Source: Marinobacter mobilis
Lineage (GTDB): Bacteria; Pseudomonadota; Gammaproteobacteria; Pseudomonadales; Oleiphilaceae
Assembly: GCF_900106945.1 (NCBI RefSeq)
Contig: NZ_FNNE01000006.1
Span: forward strand, 1-64,000
Reading direction: 5' to 3'
DNA: 64,000 bases
Of this stretch, positions 1 to 8,793 are shown piece after piece (the first letter of the stretch is position 1; each line of letters opens with the position of its first letter). Under the pieces are notes generated by a model, which saw only the letters and a list, made by a program, of their open reading frames with translations, was not told the origin of the DNA and did no database searches. The translations under genes and the position numbers were made by a program.

Positions 1-50
1 GGCTCAGGAAGAGCCCACACTCACAAGACGTCTCTTCAAGGATTGAAGAT

Positions 51-2195
51 ATGCCCGAGGCTCCCGCTTCCCCTCGTCCCCCGTCCGTGGGGCTGCAGTT
101 TACTGTCCGTATAGGCGACCTGCCCGCCGACCTGTTGGCTGTCGTTGGTTTTGAATTCAGCGAGGCTCTGTCCTGTCTGTTCCGCGGCAAGCTGGCGTTG
201 GCCAGTCCCGATCCTGCTTTAGGCCAGGCATCGGGCTCTGATGGGGAACAGGTTTCAAATCCGTCCCCCTCCCTGGATCAGATTCTCGAGCAACCGGTCG
301 AACTCGCCATCTGGCAGGATGGCCAGCTGCTGCGTCGTTTTTCAGGCGTCGTCTCCGAATTCGCCCGCGGTGACAGCGGCCACCGCCGCACCTGTTACGA
401 GGTGGTCGTAGAGCCGCCTTTGTGGCGCCTCGGGCTGATGCACAACAGCCGCATCTTCCAGACCCAGACCCCGGACGCGATTCTCAAAACCCTGCTGGAA
501 GAGCGCGGCATCGTCGACACCGTGTTCGACCTCAAACGTTCGGCTCCGGAGCGGGAATACTGCGTTCAGCATCGGGAAAGCGATCTGGCCTTCCTCCAGC
601 GCCTGGCCGCCGAAGAAGGCTGGCACTACCGTTTTGACCTCGACGCCGACAACCCGCCCCTGGTGATTTCGGACCATCACGGCGACGCCGTCACCCTGCC
701 GCAGGCCACCTGCAACGCCACCGCCGGTGGTAGCACCCGGCAACCGGCGGTATTCCAGTTCAGCTACCGCGAACGGGTCCGCGCCGCGTCGGTGGTGATG
801 AAAGACTACACCTTCAGGAACCCTGCCTACGCGCTGATGCACGAGAGCAACGCCGCCGGTATGGATCACCAGCGGGAGGATTACCAGCACTACGATTACC
901 CTGGCCGCTTCAAGAATGACGCCCGTGGCCGCGCCTTCACCCAGGCCAAACTGGAGGCCCTGCGCAACGACGCCAGCGTGGCCAGTGGCCGCAGCAACCG
1001 CCCTGATTTTGCCGCTGGCGCCAGGCTGCCCCTGAGCAGCCACACCCAGGACGACCTCAACCGCGACTGGCTGATCACCCGGGTCGTCCACACCGGCAAA
1101 CAGCCCCAGGCTTTGGAAGAGGCGGGGGGCAGCGAGCCAACCACCTACCACAATGCCTTCGAGGCCATTCCCGCGGATCGCAACTGGCGGCCACAGGGAC
1201 TGGATCGACCGCTGATGGACGGCCCCCAGATCGCCCTCGTCACCGGCCCGGCCGGCGAAGAAATCCACTGCGACGAACACGGCCGGGTCAAAGTCCGCTT
1301 CCCCTGGGACCGCTACAGCCAGAATGACGAACACTCCAGTGCCTGGCTCAGAGTCAGCCAGGGCTGGGCCGGAGGGCAGTATGGCTTTATGGCGTTGCCA
1401 CGGATCGGCCACGAAGTCATCGTCAGCTTTCTCGACGGTGACCCGGACCAGCCCATCATCACCGGTCGCACCTACCACGCCACCAACACGCCGCCCTATG
1501 CGTTGCCGGAGCACAAAACCCGAACGGTGCTGAAAACCCAGACCCACAAGGGCGAGGGCAGCAACGAGCTGCGGTTTGAAGACGAAGCCAATCAGGAACA
1601 GATCTACCTCCACGCCCAGAAAGACCTGGACCTGCTCACTGAAAATGATCGCACCGAGGTGGTCAAACACGACAGCCACCTGACGGTGGAGAACGAACGG
1701 ATCAGCCACATCCAAGCCGACGATCACCTCACCGTGGACGGCGAACAACGGGTCAGCATCGGAGCCGACAGCAGCCAAACCATCGGCGGCAGCTATCACC
1801 AGAAAACCGCCCAAGCCACCCTCAGCGAAGCTGGCACCGAAGTGCACCACAAGGCCGGTGCCAAAGTGGTCCTGGACGCTGGCGCTGAACTCACCATCGT
1901 CGCTGGCGGCAGTTTCCTGAAACTCGACCCCAGCGGCGTTACCTTGTCTGGGCCGACCTTGAAGATTAACTCCGGCGGTGCGCCGGGAAGTGGAAGCGGG
2001 CAGGGGGTGAGTGGGCCGGTGTTGCCCTCGACATTGGGCGAAGCCAGTCCAACGGGTGATGGAGCAGAGAATCTCCCAGAGGTTTCGCAAAGGCCTATGG
2101 CTAGAGCCGACCAGATTCGAGCACTAAAAAATGCCGCGAATCAGGGGAAAGGGGTTTGCCAAATCTGCACCGGTCAAGCAGGGGGCTCAGCATAA
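51..2195 (+). CDS. vgrG: T6SS spike protein VgrG
   Basis: Predicted trimeric spike that caps the T6SS inner tube and carries effectors out of the cell. The 714-residue protein has the family layout: a gp27-like N-terminal half with the typical block around FSGVVSEF and LGLMHNSRIFQ (residues 100-145), a gp5-like OB fold from about residue 395 (HGRVKVRFPWDR, then GFMALPRIGHEVIVSFLDGD near 445-470), then a beta-helix stretch of short D/H-rich repeats to about residue 650. It ends in a short tail with a C-x-x-C motif (CQIC) and no large toxin domain. The stop codon overlaps the start of the DUF4123 gene (TAATG), so the cargo genes downstream are co-translated. No other T6SS structural genes lie in the window. 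The family assignment is firm; recruitment of the downstream effector is inferred from gene order. Confidence 0.95.
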   Translation: MPEAPASPRPPSVGLQFTVRIGDLPADLLAVVGFEFSEALSCLFRGKLALASPDPALGQASGSDGEQVSNPSPSLDQILEQPVELAIWQDGQLLRRFSGVVSEFARGDSGHRRTCYEVVVEPPLWRLGLMHNSRIFQTQTPDAILKTLLEERGIVDTVFDLKRSAPEREYCVQHRESDLAFLQRLAAEEGWHYRFDLDADNPPLVISDHHGDAVTLPQATCNATAGGSTRQPAVFQFSYRERVRAASVVMKDYTFRNPAYALMHESNAAGMDHQREDYQHYDYPGRFKNDARGRAFTQAKLEALRNDASVASGRSNRPDFAAGARLPLSSHTQDDLNRDWLITRVVHTGKQPQALEEAGGSEPTTYHNAFEAIPADRNWRPQGLDRPLMDGPQIALVTGPAGEEIHCDEHGRVKVRFPWDRYSQNDEHSSAWLRVSQGWAGGQYGFMALPRIGHEVIVSFLDGDPDQPIITGRTYHATNTPPYALPEHKTRTVLKTQTHKGEGSNELRFEDEANQEQIYLHAQKDLDLLTENDRTEVVKHDSHLTVENERISHIQADDHLTVDGEQRVSIGADSSQTIGGSYHQKTAQATLSEAGTEVHHKAGAKVVLDAGAELTIVAGGSFLKLDPSGVTLSGPTLKINSGGAPGSGSGQGVSGPVLPSTLGEASPTGDGAENLPEVSQRPMARADQIRALKNAANQGKGVCQICTGQAGGSA

Positions 2196-3064
2196 TGGCG
2201 TCGCTTCCACGACCCCAAAGCATGGGGGATAGCTTTATCCTGATCGATGGAGCGAAAGTAGACGCTTTGCCCCAGTATATTTATCGGGAGGAGGTGTCCC
2301 CCGAATGCGACGCGCTCTATCGGCGGACAGAATTGGAGTCTCTTGTTGAGATTTCTCCGTGGTTGGTGAAGGCAGAATTTGATGGGCCGATTTCCAGGAA
2401 GTGCTTTGTGGATTGGATGCACGATGGCGTGGCGATTGCGGTAACGTCGGAGGTTGGGTTCGATGCCTTGCTTGAACATTTCCGAAGTTTGTTGATTGCA
2501 CACACAACCACTGGTGAAGACGCGATTTTCCGGTTTTACGATCCGGAAATCCTCAGGAGTCTATTGTCAGCTGGTGAATCAACTGATGATGTCAGGCGAC
2601 TATTGGGACCGTGCAGCTCGGTTGCCATTCAGGATCGGGGCAATGGACGCTGGGAGTACTTCCAGAATGATGTACACCCGACAACTCATCTAACAGCATC
2701 GTTCGTTATCAGGGAAGAACACTTGGTTGCCATGGAACAGGGGGCCGAAAGAACCGCGTTAAGAAATCTGGAAGCGCACACGGCTACCTATTTCCCTCAT
2801 CTTCTGAGTAACGGTGAAGACGAGCAGGAATCAGACAGCTCTATGGTGGCTCGGTTGATTAAAGCCGCCAATGGGAAAGAGCTGCGGAGTACAAGGGACA
2901 TAGCTCTATTCATCAATACAATTGGCTGGCTTGGTGCAGATGCATTCGAGGATGTTGAAGTCAGCAATTTATGGCGTAGTGGTTCCGCGCAGCCAGGTAA
3001 GGCCATCGCACAAGTAGCGGAATACGCAGAGAGGAAGTCAATGGAGGGACTGAATCATGGGTAG
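2195..3064 (+). CDS. DUF4123 T6SS effector adaptor (Tap/TEC-like)
   Basis: Predicted chaperone/adaptor that loads the downstream effector onto VgrG. The ATG at 2195 overlaps the vgrG stop by one base (TAATG), giving 289 residues; a longer reading from 2156 would lie inside vgrG and is not needed. The N-terminal half has the DUF4123 pattern: FILIDGA (about residue 13), ALYRRTELESL, SPWLV, a block near FDALLEHFRSLL, and IFRFYDPEILRSLL, as in the family's conserved FRFYDP region. The C-terminal third is variable, as expected for effector-specific adaptors. The 3' end overlaps the effector start by 8 bases. Family knowledge: these adaptors are usually encoded between vgrG and a cognate effector, exactly the arrangement here. 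Confidence 0.85.
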   Translation: MASLPRPQSMGDSFILIDGAKVDALPQYIYREEVSPECDALYRRTELESLVEISPWLVKAEFDGPISRKCFVDWMHDGVAIAVTSEVGFDALLEHFRSLLIAHTTTGEDAIFRFYDPEILRSLLSAGESTDDVRRLLGPCSSVAIQDRGNGRWEYFQNDVHPTTHLTASFVIREEHLVAMEQGAERTALRNLEAHTATYFPHLLSNGEDEQESDSSMVARLIKAANGKELRSTRDIALFINTIGWLGADAFEDVEVSNLWRSGSAQPGKAIAQVAEYAERKSMEGLNHG

Positions 3065-5924
3065 TGCCAACAGCGCAGCATTCCTGCAGGGACGGGACGA
3101 CATAAACTCTGCCGTGCAGGTGTGTCCCCTTCAGCAAAAAACGGTCGCGCTCTATCCGATTCGCTGGGCGATCAGTCAGGATGAAATCACTCTGCCTGAC
3201 AACTTTTTCCCGCCTTCAGTACCTCTGGATAAAACGCACTATTGTTTGCGAAAACTGACCGCTGGGTGGGTCTATCTGTACTCAGATACATATGCCACGC
3301 TCCACGAATATCGGGTTGATGCGCAGGGCGCTATCGCTGAGGTGCTTCCGGGCAATCAGTGCGAACTATTGCCGGATGTTGATGCTGACTCCGCCTTACC
3401 CTGTATTCACCATCCAGCAACGGGCAAAGTTTTTTTGAAGTTTTCACCGCATAGGTGGACCGTTCGTTTGCAGGAACTTGTCCGGGTAGATGCTGCTGTC
3501 AGGGCAGGTTACATGCAGGCTTTCGAGTTGGATGGGCTTCCGGAAAACGGCCAGGGGGTGAACATTGCCGAAACCGAGATTGCGAACCAACTTATTGAAG
3601 ATTTTCGCCCTGAGCCGATGGAATTCAACTGGAGTCTGACAGACTTCGCCCAAGGCATTGAAGAGCCCGACTTTAATGGTGTTTGCAAGAAGGCAACAGA
3701 GTTCTCCTACTGTGTGGCACTGGACGATGAGATAGGGATTACCTCCGAACTGGGGCAGCTGCATGCGCTGTATGTAAACCTGATTCAGAATCACGCCGAA
3801 GAGAATGCCTACGCCTACACCACGGCACAGATGGTGGATGCGCTGATCGCCCGGGAATCGGCGAAAGAAGAATCGGAAGACGACCGGAAAGAGGTTGCCG
3901 ACAAGCTGAAAGAGCGCATTCGTTCCGCGGACAAGGATGCATTTGTTGCGCGTTACCACAAGAAGATTGAAGAGTATGACCTGGCCCGTGCCCAGGTATT
4001 TGACGACTGGAAGCAGTGGATTGACTCTGACCAACTGGCCAGTAAGTTGCAGTTCAACGACATTTACAGTGCCGATGGGTTCCAAGTGGTTGAGCAAGAA
4101 CTTGCTGAGATCCTGGACGGCTATGTTTCAGCAGAAAAGGGCAAGGATGATGCCAAAAATTGGTTGGAGCCAGGTAACGAGTCCAGTGTAATTGGCACCG
4201 CATTGAAAAGTGTGTTGTTTCTGGTTTCCTCCACCAACAAAATCACCGAACAGCTGAAAGGCGTTCCTGGCTTTGATTACGGTAGCCTGAAAATCGTAGA
4301 CAGCATGTACGACATGCCGGGGTATGTGACCGCCACTAAGGCCACAGACACCCTGCTGCTGGAGTTTGCTGCGCCGGCTGCGGATATGGGGGCCTGGGCA
4401 GCCAACCCTCAAACCCGGCCGCAGTGGAAAAAGTGGATCAAGCGTGTCTCGAAACGCTACCAGATCGATATCCATGAACATGGCATGACGCTGGACACCG
4501 CGACAGACCTGCTCCTGAAGGCTAATCGTGATGCTTTGGCGAGTGCCTCCGGCTACGATCTCACCGAACTCTCGATGACGCCCCTTGCCGCTGGAATGAT
4601 GGAGGCCAATATCAGGAACCGCCTGCGCGAGAGCCTGATCGATGTGTTCCATCTTTATCCGGATCTCAGGGACAACCCTTTTGGATGGCTCCAGACCCGG
4701 CTTGATCCCGTCGTTGAAGGCATCAAACAGAACCGTACCAAATTCATTGGGGCTGTGACCTTCTTTCAGGCGTTTAACCTGGTGAGCTTGTTCAGCGGCC
4801 TGAAGGAGACCCAACAGGATGTCATGATGGCCGACCGCCAAGCCGCGCTCGATAAGTGGCTGCCGTTTATGGATGGCCTCTGGAATGTGGCTGAAGGGGT
4901 GGTCAACCTCAGTGGATTGCTGATCCGGTCGGAGTACGCCAAAGCTTTGGGGGTGGATTTGGCCGCGGCTGGGACTAGAGTGTCGGTAGCATTTAGTGGT
5001 GCTAGAGCACTTCAGATAACTGCTGGTTTCTCAAAATTCTTAGCAAGAGTGACTGTTAAGTTTCTTCCGTATGTTGGGCCACTACTTGCAATAGGCCTTG
5101 AAAGTAGGAGTGCATGGCGAGCGTGGCGTACGGACCATAGTGCGGCTGTGGCCCTGGCCGCTGTCCAAATAGGTTTGACCATTGGCATAGGTTACCTGAC
5201 CGCTTTGGCGGTGGCGGGAACAGCGACTGTCGTTGGCGCCCCGGCTGTGCTTGTGGGGGCTGTATTAGTGGTGATTTCCATAACAGTTACTGCTATCCAG
5301 CTATACATCGCCCGCTCCCGAATTGAGGATTTCCTGTCGCAATCCTTTTGGGGTAATGCTCCCTATCTCCGTTACTGGGACGGCCAATCCAGGCCCAAGA
5401 CGGTGGAGCTTCTAGAGACGAGTCAGGCGATTGTTTCTCCGGATAAAGGCGTAAATATTTGGGGCTACTTCGAGGCAGAGGTGGACGCGTTCTACTACCT
5501 GCTGTTCTCTCCGGTGGTGCGGATCACCAACTTTGTTGCCAGTCACTGGGAAACGACCCGACAGGGAGAGCTCAAAGTGCTGCCGGAAATTACCGGCTTC
5601 AAAGTGCACTTCCCCGGCTTCGATGAGGGAACCTGCATAATGTCCATCAAGCTCTACGAAGCCAGCCGGAATGTCTTCACCAGCAACGACGTGAATGACA
5701 TTTCAGATGTGTTCGATGCGAGGCGAAAAGTTGAGGGCTCACCTCAGGGGGCGACGTATCGGTTCACGCACTACAACCATGATAAGTACGAGCAACTTGA
5801 ACTGCTGATCGAATACGTAAAGGATGGCCGCAAAGTAACGGGGGATGATGGCTTGCGTATCATTCTGGATGGAAACGACGTAGAGGAGCTGAGCGTTGAT
5901 GAGCGACTCACCTTTGAACTGTGA
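3057..5924 (+). CDS. Large T6SS effector, VasX/BTH_I2691-like, predicted membrane-active
   Basis: A 955-residue protein overlapping the DUF4123 gene. The N-terminus carries the pattern of VasX-like/BTH_I2691 T6SS effectors: a cysteine-proline start (VCPLQQKTVALYPIRWAI, about residues 21-38), LPDNFFPP, and YCLRKLTAGWVYLYSD. A long helical, charge-rich middle (about 230-620) follows. Around residues 670-755 there is a strongly hydrophobic section, FLPYVGPLLAIGL and then a near-continuous run from VALAAVQIGL to ITVTAIQLYIA, consistent with two or three membrane segments and a pore-forming mode like VasX. The last 200 residues (about 756-955) are soluble and probably the part matched to the immunity protein. 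No enzymatic toxin motif was seen. The final codons contain the ribosome-binding site and start of the next gene. Function is inferred from family and context. Confidence 0.8.
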   Translation: MGSANSAAFLQGRDDINSAVQVCPLQQKTVALYPIRWAISQDEITLPDNFFPPSVPLDKTHYCLRKLTAGWVYLYSDTYATLHEYRVDAQGAIAEVLPGNQCELLPDVDADSALPCIHHPATGKVFLKFSPHRWTVRLQELVRVDAAVRAGYMQAFELDGLPENGQGVNIAETEIANQLIEDFRPEPMEFNWSLTDFAQGIEEPDFNGVCKKATEFSYCVALDDEIGITSELGQLHALYVNLIQNHAEENAYAYTTAQMVDALIARESAKEESEDDRKEVADKLKERIRSADKDAFVARYHKKIEEYDLARAQVFDDWKQWIDSDQLASKLQFNDIYSADGFQVVEQELAEILDGYVSAEKGKDDAKNWLEPGNESSVIGTALKSVLFLVSSTNKITEQLKGVPGFDYGSLKIVDSMYDMPGYVTATKATDTLLLEFAAPAADMGAWAANPQTRPQWKKWIKRVSKRYQIDIHEHGMTLDTATDLLLKANRDALASASGYDLTELSMTPLAAGMMEANIRNRLRESLIDVFHLYPDLRDNPFGWLQTRLDPVVEGIKQNRTKFIGAVTFFQAFNLVSLFSGLKETQQDVMMADRQAALDKWLPFMDGLWNVAEGVVNLSGLLIRSEYAKALGVDLAAAGTRVSVAFSGARALQITAGFSKFLARVTVKFLPYVGPLLAIGLESRSAWRAWRTDHSAAVALAAVQIGLTIGIGYLTALAVAGTATVVGAPAVLVGAVLVVISITVTAIQLYIARSRIEDFLSQSFWGNAPYLRYWDGQSRPKTVELLETSQAIVSPDKGVNIWGYFEAEVDAFYYLLFSPVVRITNFVASHWETTRQGELKVLPEITGFKVHFPGFDEGTCIMSIKLYEASRNVFTSNDVNDISDVFDARRKVEGSPQGATYRFTHYNHDKYEQLELLIEYVKDGRKVTGDDGLRIILDGNDVEELSVDERLTFEL

Positions 5925-6774
5925 TTTGCCAGTAACGGACATCGAGCAACAACTGGATAAGCGCTGGTATCGAACCCATGGTGAACGACTTGCTAGCCCT
6001 CCTGCGCGTAAAGTGGCGGGGGTGTCCGATTCTTCGGAAGAACAGGACTTCGGTGTTGCTTATATCAGTGACAAGTTTATAGACGTTCGCACGTTTTATA
6101 TGATTTTTCGACGAGGTCAGCTGATATTTATAAATCTTTTCATGATGGCGGCCTTATCCATTATGTGGGTCATTGGCCAGTTCTATTACGGGGTTTTTAC
6201 GGCATCCGCAGCCTTGTTTGTACCCTTGTGGGCAGCGGTATACTTGTTCGAGGTTTTTGCGCCGCTTACGTTGCCGGTGCGGATCGACCGGCAGGAAGGC
6301 TTCGTATATGTGGGACATCGCGGCACCTTCTACCGAATACCCTGGGAGGAACTGGAGGTGAGTTTTTCCCACAATTTGCAGTACCTCGGTTCTGGTGTGA
6401 TGTGGGAGCGACAGTATTATTCTCACCTCTATCTGCGCGAAAAATATTACTTTTGCGGAAAAGCACCTAAACGAGCGCTATATCGCAGAAAAATCTCTTC
6501 CACGTTTAATGAAGAGATGATGTATCAGCGATGGAACTTTATAGTTAGATACTATAACGAAGGGGTCAGTGAGCATGATCTTGATATTCTTGCTACAGCC
6601 AATTATGACTCTTATATAAAGGCAGTTGGGTTTAAGTCATTGAGAGTTTTTCTAATAGATCATTTTTTCTTTGTGGTTTTTATGCCGACGATGATTTGGT
6701 GGAAGTTTAGCCCCTTCAAGTATAAATGGCCAAAGGAAATCGAAGCCGTTTTTGGGCAGATTAACTACTACTGA
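5899..6774 (+). CDS. Putative T6SS immunity membrane protein, copy 1
   Basis: A 291-residue protein whose ATG (5899) lies 26 bases inside the 3' end of the effector gene, in another frame, with a GAGGAG ribosome-binding site also inside the effector ORF. A TTG three bases upstream is less likely. Predicted membrane segments are at about 74-96, 100-126 and 250-270. The middle (about 124-190) is a conserved soluble block with VRIDRQEG, YVGHRGTFYRIPW, GSGVMWERQYYSH and KYYFCGK, possibly what pipelines name DUF6708 (from memory, not checked). Position directly after a VasX-like effector, and membrane topology like known VasX immunity proteins, suggest immunity. Copy 1 is closest to copy 4 in the membrane region and in the downstream spacer. 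Base composition is more AT-rich than the neighbouring core genes. Confidence 0.75.
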   Translation: MSDSPLNCDLPVTDIEQQLDKRWYRTHGERLASPPARKVAGVSDSSEEQDFGVAYISDKFIDVRTFYMIFRRGQLIFINLFMMAALSIMWVIGQFYYGVFTASAALFVPLWAAVYLFEVFAPLTLPVRIDRQEGFVYVGHRGTFYRIPWEELEVSFSHNLQYLGSGVMWERQYYSHLYLREKYYFCGKAPKRALYRRKISSTFNEEMMYQRWNFIVRYYNEGVSEHDLDILATANYDSYIKAVGFKSLRVFLIDHFFFVVFMPTMIWWKFSPFKYKWPKEIEAVFGQINYY

Positions 6775-6849
6775 CCTAAGGAAACACCTCAGCTCCATGG
6801 CAGACGGTGCGTCTTCTGGATGGAAATGACGTAGAGGAACTGGGCGTAG

Positions 6850-7725
6850 ATGAGCGACTCACCTTTGAACTGTGATTTGCCAGTAACTGATATTGAGCAG
6901 CAACTGGAAAAACGCTGGTATCGCACCCACGGCGAACGGCTTGCTAGCCCACCAGCTCGTAAGGTGGTTGGGGTGTCTGATTCATCTGAGGATCAGGACT
7001 ATGGCGTTGCTTATATTTGTGGCCGCTTCTTGGATATTAGAACTGCCTTCTCAGGTTTTCGTCGAGCCCAACTACTATTCATAAACTTGTTCATGATGGC
7101 CCTCCTTTTACTAGTGTGGGTTGTCGATGTTTTATTTTCCGGGAAGGCCCTTCAGGCAACGGCGACTTTTTTGGTGCCGATGTGGGGGGCGGTCTACCTG
7201 TTTGAGATTTTCTTCCCGCTCACGCTGCCAGTGCGGATCGACCGGCAGGAGGGGGTCGTGTATGTCGGGCATCGGGGTACATTCTATCGGATACCTTGGG
7301 AGGAAATGGAGGTGAGCTTTTCTCACAACTTGCAGTATCTGGGCTCCGGTGTGATGTGGGAGCGACAGTACTATTCCCATATTTACTTACGGGAGAAATA
7401 TTATTTTTGCGGGAAAGTCCCAAAAAGCTCTCTTCTGCGAAAGAAGATCTCTTCTACATTTAATGAAGAAATGATGTATCAGCGCTGGAACTTCATTGTT
7501 AGATATTTTAACGATGGGGTCACAGTTGACGACGAGGGGCATCTATATGGGGCAAACCTTGACTCATATAATAGATATATGGCTGATGAGCCGCGGCAAC
7601 GCTTTATTGGATATGCGCTATTCAGTGTTTTTTTGCCAGCTATGTTTTGGTGGAAGATAAGTCCGTTTAAGTACAAATGGCCCAGGGAAATTGAATCCAT
7701 ATTTGGTAAGAACAACTATTACTGA
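6850..7725 (+). CDS. Putative T6SS immunity membrane protein, copy 2
   Basis: Second tandem paralog, also 291 residues. Residues 1-39 are almost identical to copy 1, as is the central block with VRIDRQEG, YVGHRGTFYRIPWEE and SGVMWERQYYSH. The first membrane region differs strongly (LLLLVWVVDVLFSG instead of LSIMWVIGQFYYG), as does the stretch from about residue 220 to 265. The C-terminus (SPFKYKWP, then NNYY) is shared with copy 3. Translation starts at an ATG preceded by a retained fragment of the effector's last codons, which supplies the GAGGA ribosome-binding site. It is the most divergent of the four intact copies. Immunity to a different effector variant is a reasonable guess, not shown. 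Confidence 0.7.
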   Translation: MSDSPLNCDLPVTDIEQQLEKRWYRTHGERLASPPARKVVGVSDSSEDQDYGVAYICGRFLDIRTAFSGFRRAQLLFINLFMMALLLLVWVVDVLFSGKALQATATFLVPMWGAVYLFEIFFPLTLPVRIDRQEGVVYVGHRGTFYRIPWEEMEVSFSHNLQYLGSGVMWERQYYSHIYLREKYYFCGKVPKSSLLRKKISSTFNEEMMYQRWNFIVRYFNDGVTVDDEGHLYGANLDSYNRYMADEPRQRFIGYALFSVFLPAMFWWKISPFKYKWPREIESIFGKNNYY

Positions 7726-7821
7726 TCCGCGGAGTCCTTTCTGGTCCCTGCTGTTGGGATGGCTAAACCTTCACGGGACTCGTTGTTCTTGATGGAAACG
7801 ACGTAGAGGAGCTGGGCGTCG

Positions 7822-8697
7822 ATGAGCGACTCACCTTTGAACTGTGATTTTCCGGTAACGGACATCGAACAACAACTGGAAAAACGTTGGTACCGCACCC
7901 ATGGTGAGCGGCTTGCCAGTCCCCCTGCGCGAAAAGTGCCGGGGGTGTCCGATTCGTCAGATAAGGTAAGTTATGGCGTAGCCTACATCAGTGGCCGAAT
8001 AGTGGATATTAGGACAGCCTTCTTGATTTTTCGACGGGGTATGCTCCCCATTATCAATTTGTTTATGGTCGTTGCACTTTCCATCATGTGGGTGATAGGT
8101 CAGTTCTACTACGGGGTGTTCATAGCATCTGCGGCGCTGTTTGTGCCTCTTTGGGTAGCAGTCTATCTGTTTGAAATCTTCGTTCCACTGACCCTACCAG
8201 TAAGAATCGACCGACAGGAGGACTTCGTGTACGTTGGGCACAGGGGGACTTTCTACCGAATACCGTGGGGCGAGCTGGAGGTGAGCTTTTCTCACAATCT
8301 ACAGTATCTGGGATCTGGCGTGATGTGGGAGCGACAGTACTATTCCCATCTTTATCTACGCGATAAATATTACTTTTGTGGAAAGGCACCTAAAAGAAGC
8401 CTGCAGCGCAAGAGGATCTCTTCCACGTTTAATGAAAAACTGATGTATCAGAAATGGAATTTTATCGTTAGGTATTACGTCAAAGGGATGGTTGGTGAGG
8501 ACGTTTCTAAATTATCCAAAATTAATTATGACTCATGCATAGCCACCGCGAATATTAAATCTACCAAGGATTGGCTTGTTGAGCACTTTTTCATGACAGT
8601 ATTTATGCCAACAATTATTTGGGCGAAGATCTCTCCATTCAAGTACAAATGGCCGAGAGAAATAGAAGCCATATTTGGTAAGAACAACTATTACTGA
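7822..8697 (+). CDS. Putative T6SS immunity membrane protein, copy 3
   Basis: Third tandem paralog, 291 residues, starting 972 bases after copy 2. Its first membrane pair (SIMWVIGQFYYGVF) resembles copies 1 and 4, while its C-terminal tail (EIEAIFGKNNYY) resembles copy 2, so it reads as a mosaic. The variable stretch at about residues 218-262 is unlike the other copies (VKGMVGEDVSKLSK, then NIKSTKDWLVEHFF). The spacer before it (7726-7821) keeps about 45 bases of the effector's 3' end, including GAGGAGCTGGGCGTCG just upstream of the ATG. The function proposed is the same as for copy 1. Confidence 0.7.
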   Translation: MSDSPLNCDFPVTDIEQQLEKRWYRTHGERLASPPARKVPGVSDSSDKVSYGVAYISGRIVDIRTAFLIFRRGMLPIINLFMVVALSIMWVIGQFYYGVFIASAALFVPLWVAVYLFEIFVPLTLPVRIDRQEDFVYVGHRGTFYRIPWGELEVSFSHNLQYLGSGVMWERQYYSHLYLRDKYYFCGKAPKRSLQRKRISSTFNEKLMYQKWNFIVRYYVKGMVGEDVSKLSKINYDSCIATANIKSTKDWLVEHFFMTVFMPTIIWAKISPFKYKWPREIEAIFGKNNYY

Positions 8698-8793
8698 TCA
8701 ACAGAATACATACTGCTCCCAGCTGCTTGAGCGGTTAAACGTTCTCGGGGCTTCTCGTTCTGCATGGAAATGCCATAAAGGAGCTGGGCGTCG

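Noticed and set aside
342..2090. 582-codon open frame on the minus strand inside vgrG
   Set aside because: Antisense shadow of a GC-rich coding gene: no recognisable domains, low-complexity composition and no ribosome-binding site, whereas the plus-strand frame is clearly VgrG.
2156..2194. Longer start for the DUF4123 gene
   Set aside because: It lies inside the vgrG reading frame and adds 13 residues unlike the family; the TAATG-coupled start at 2195 is better.
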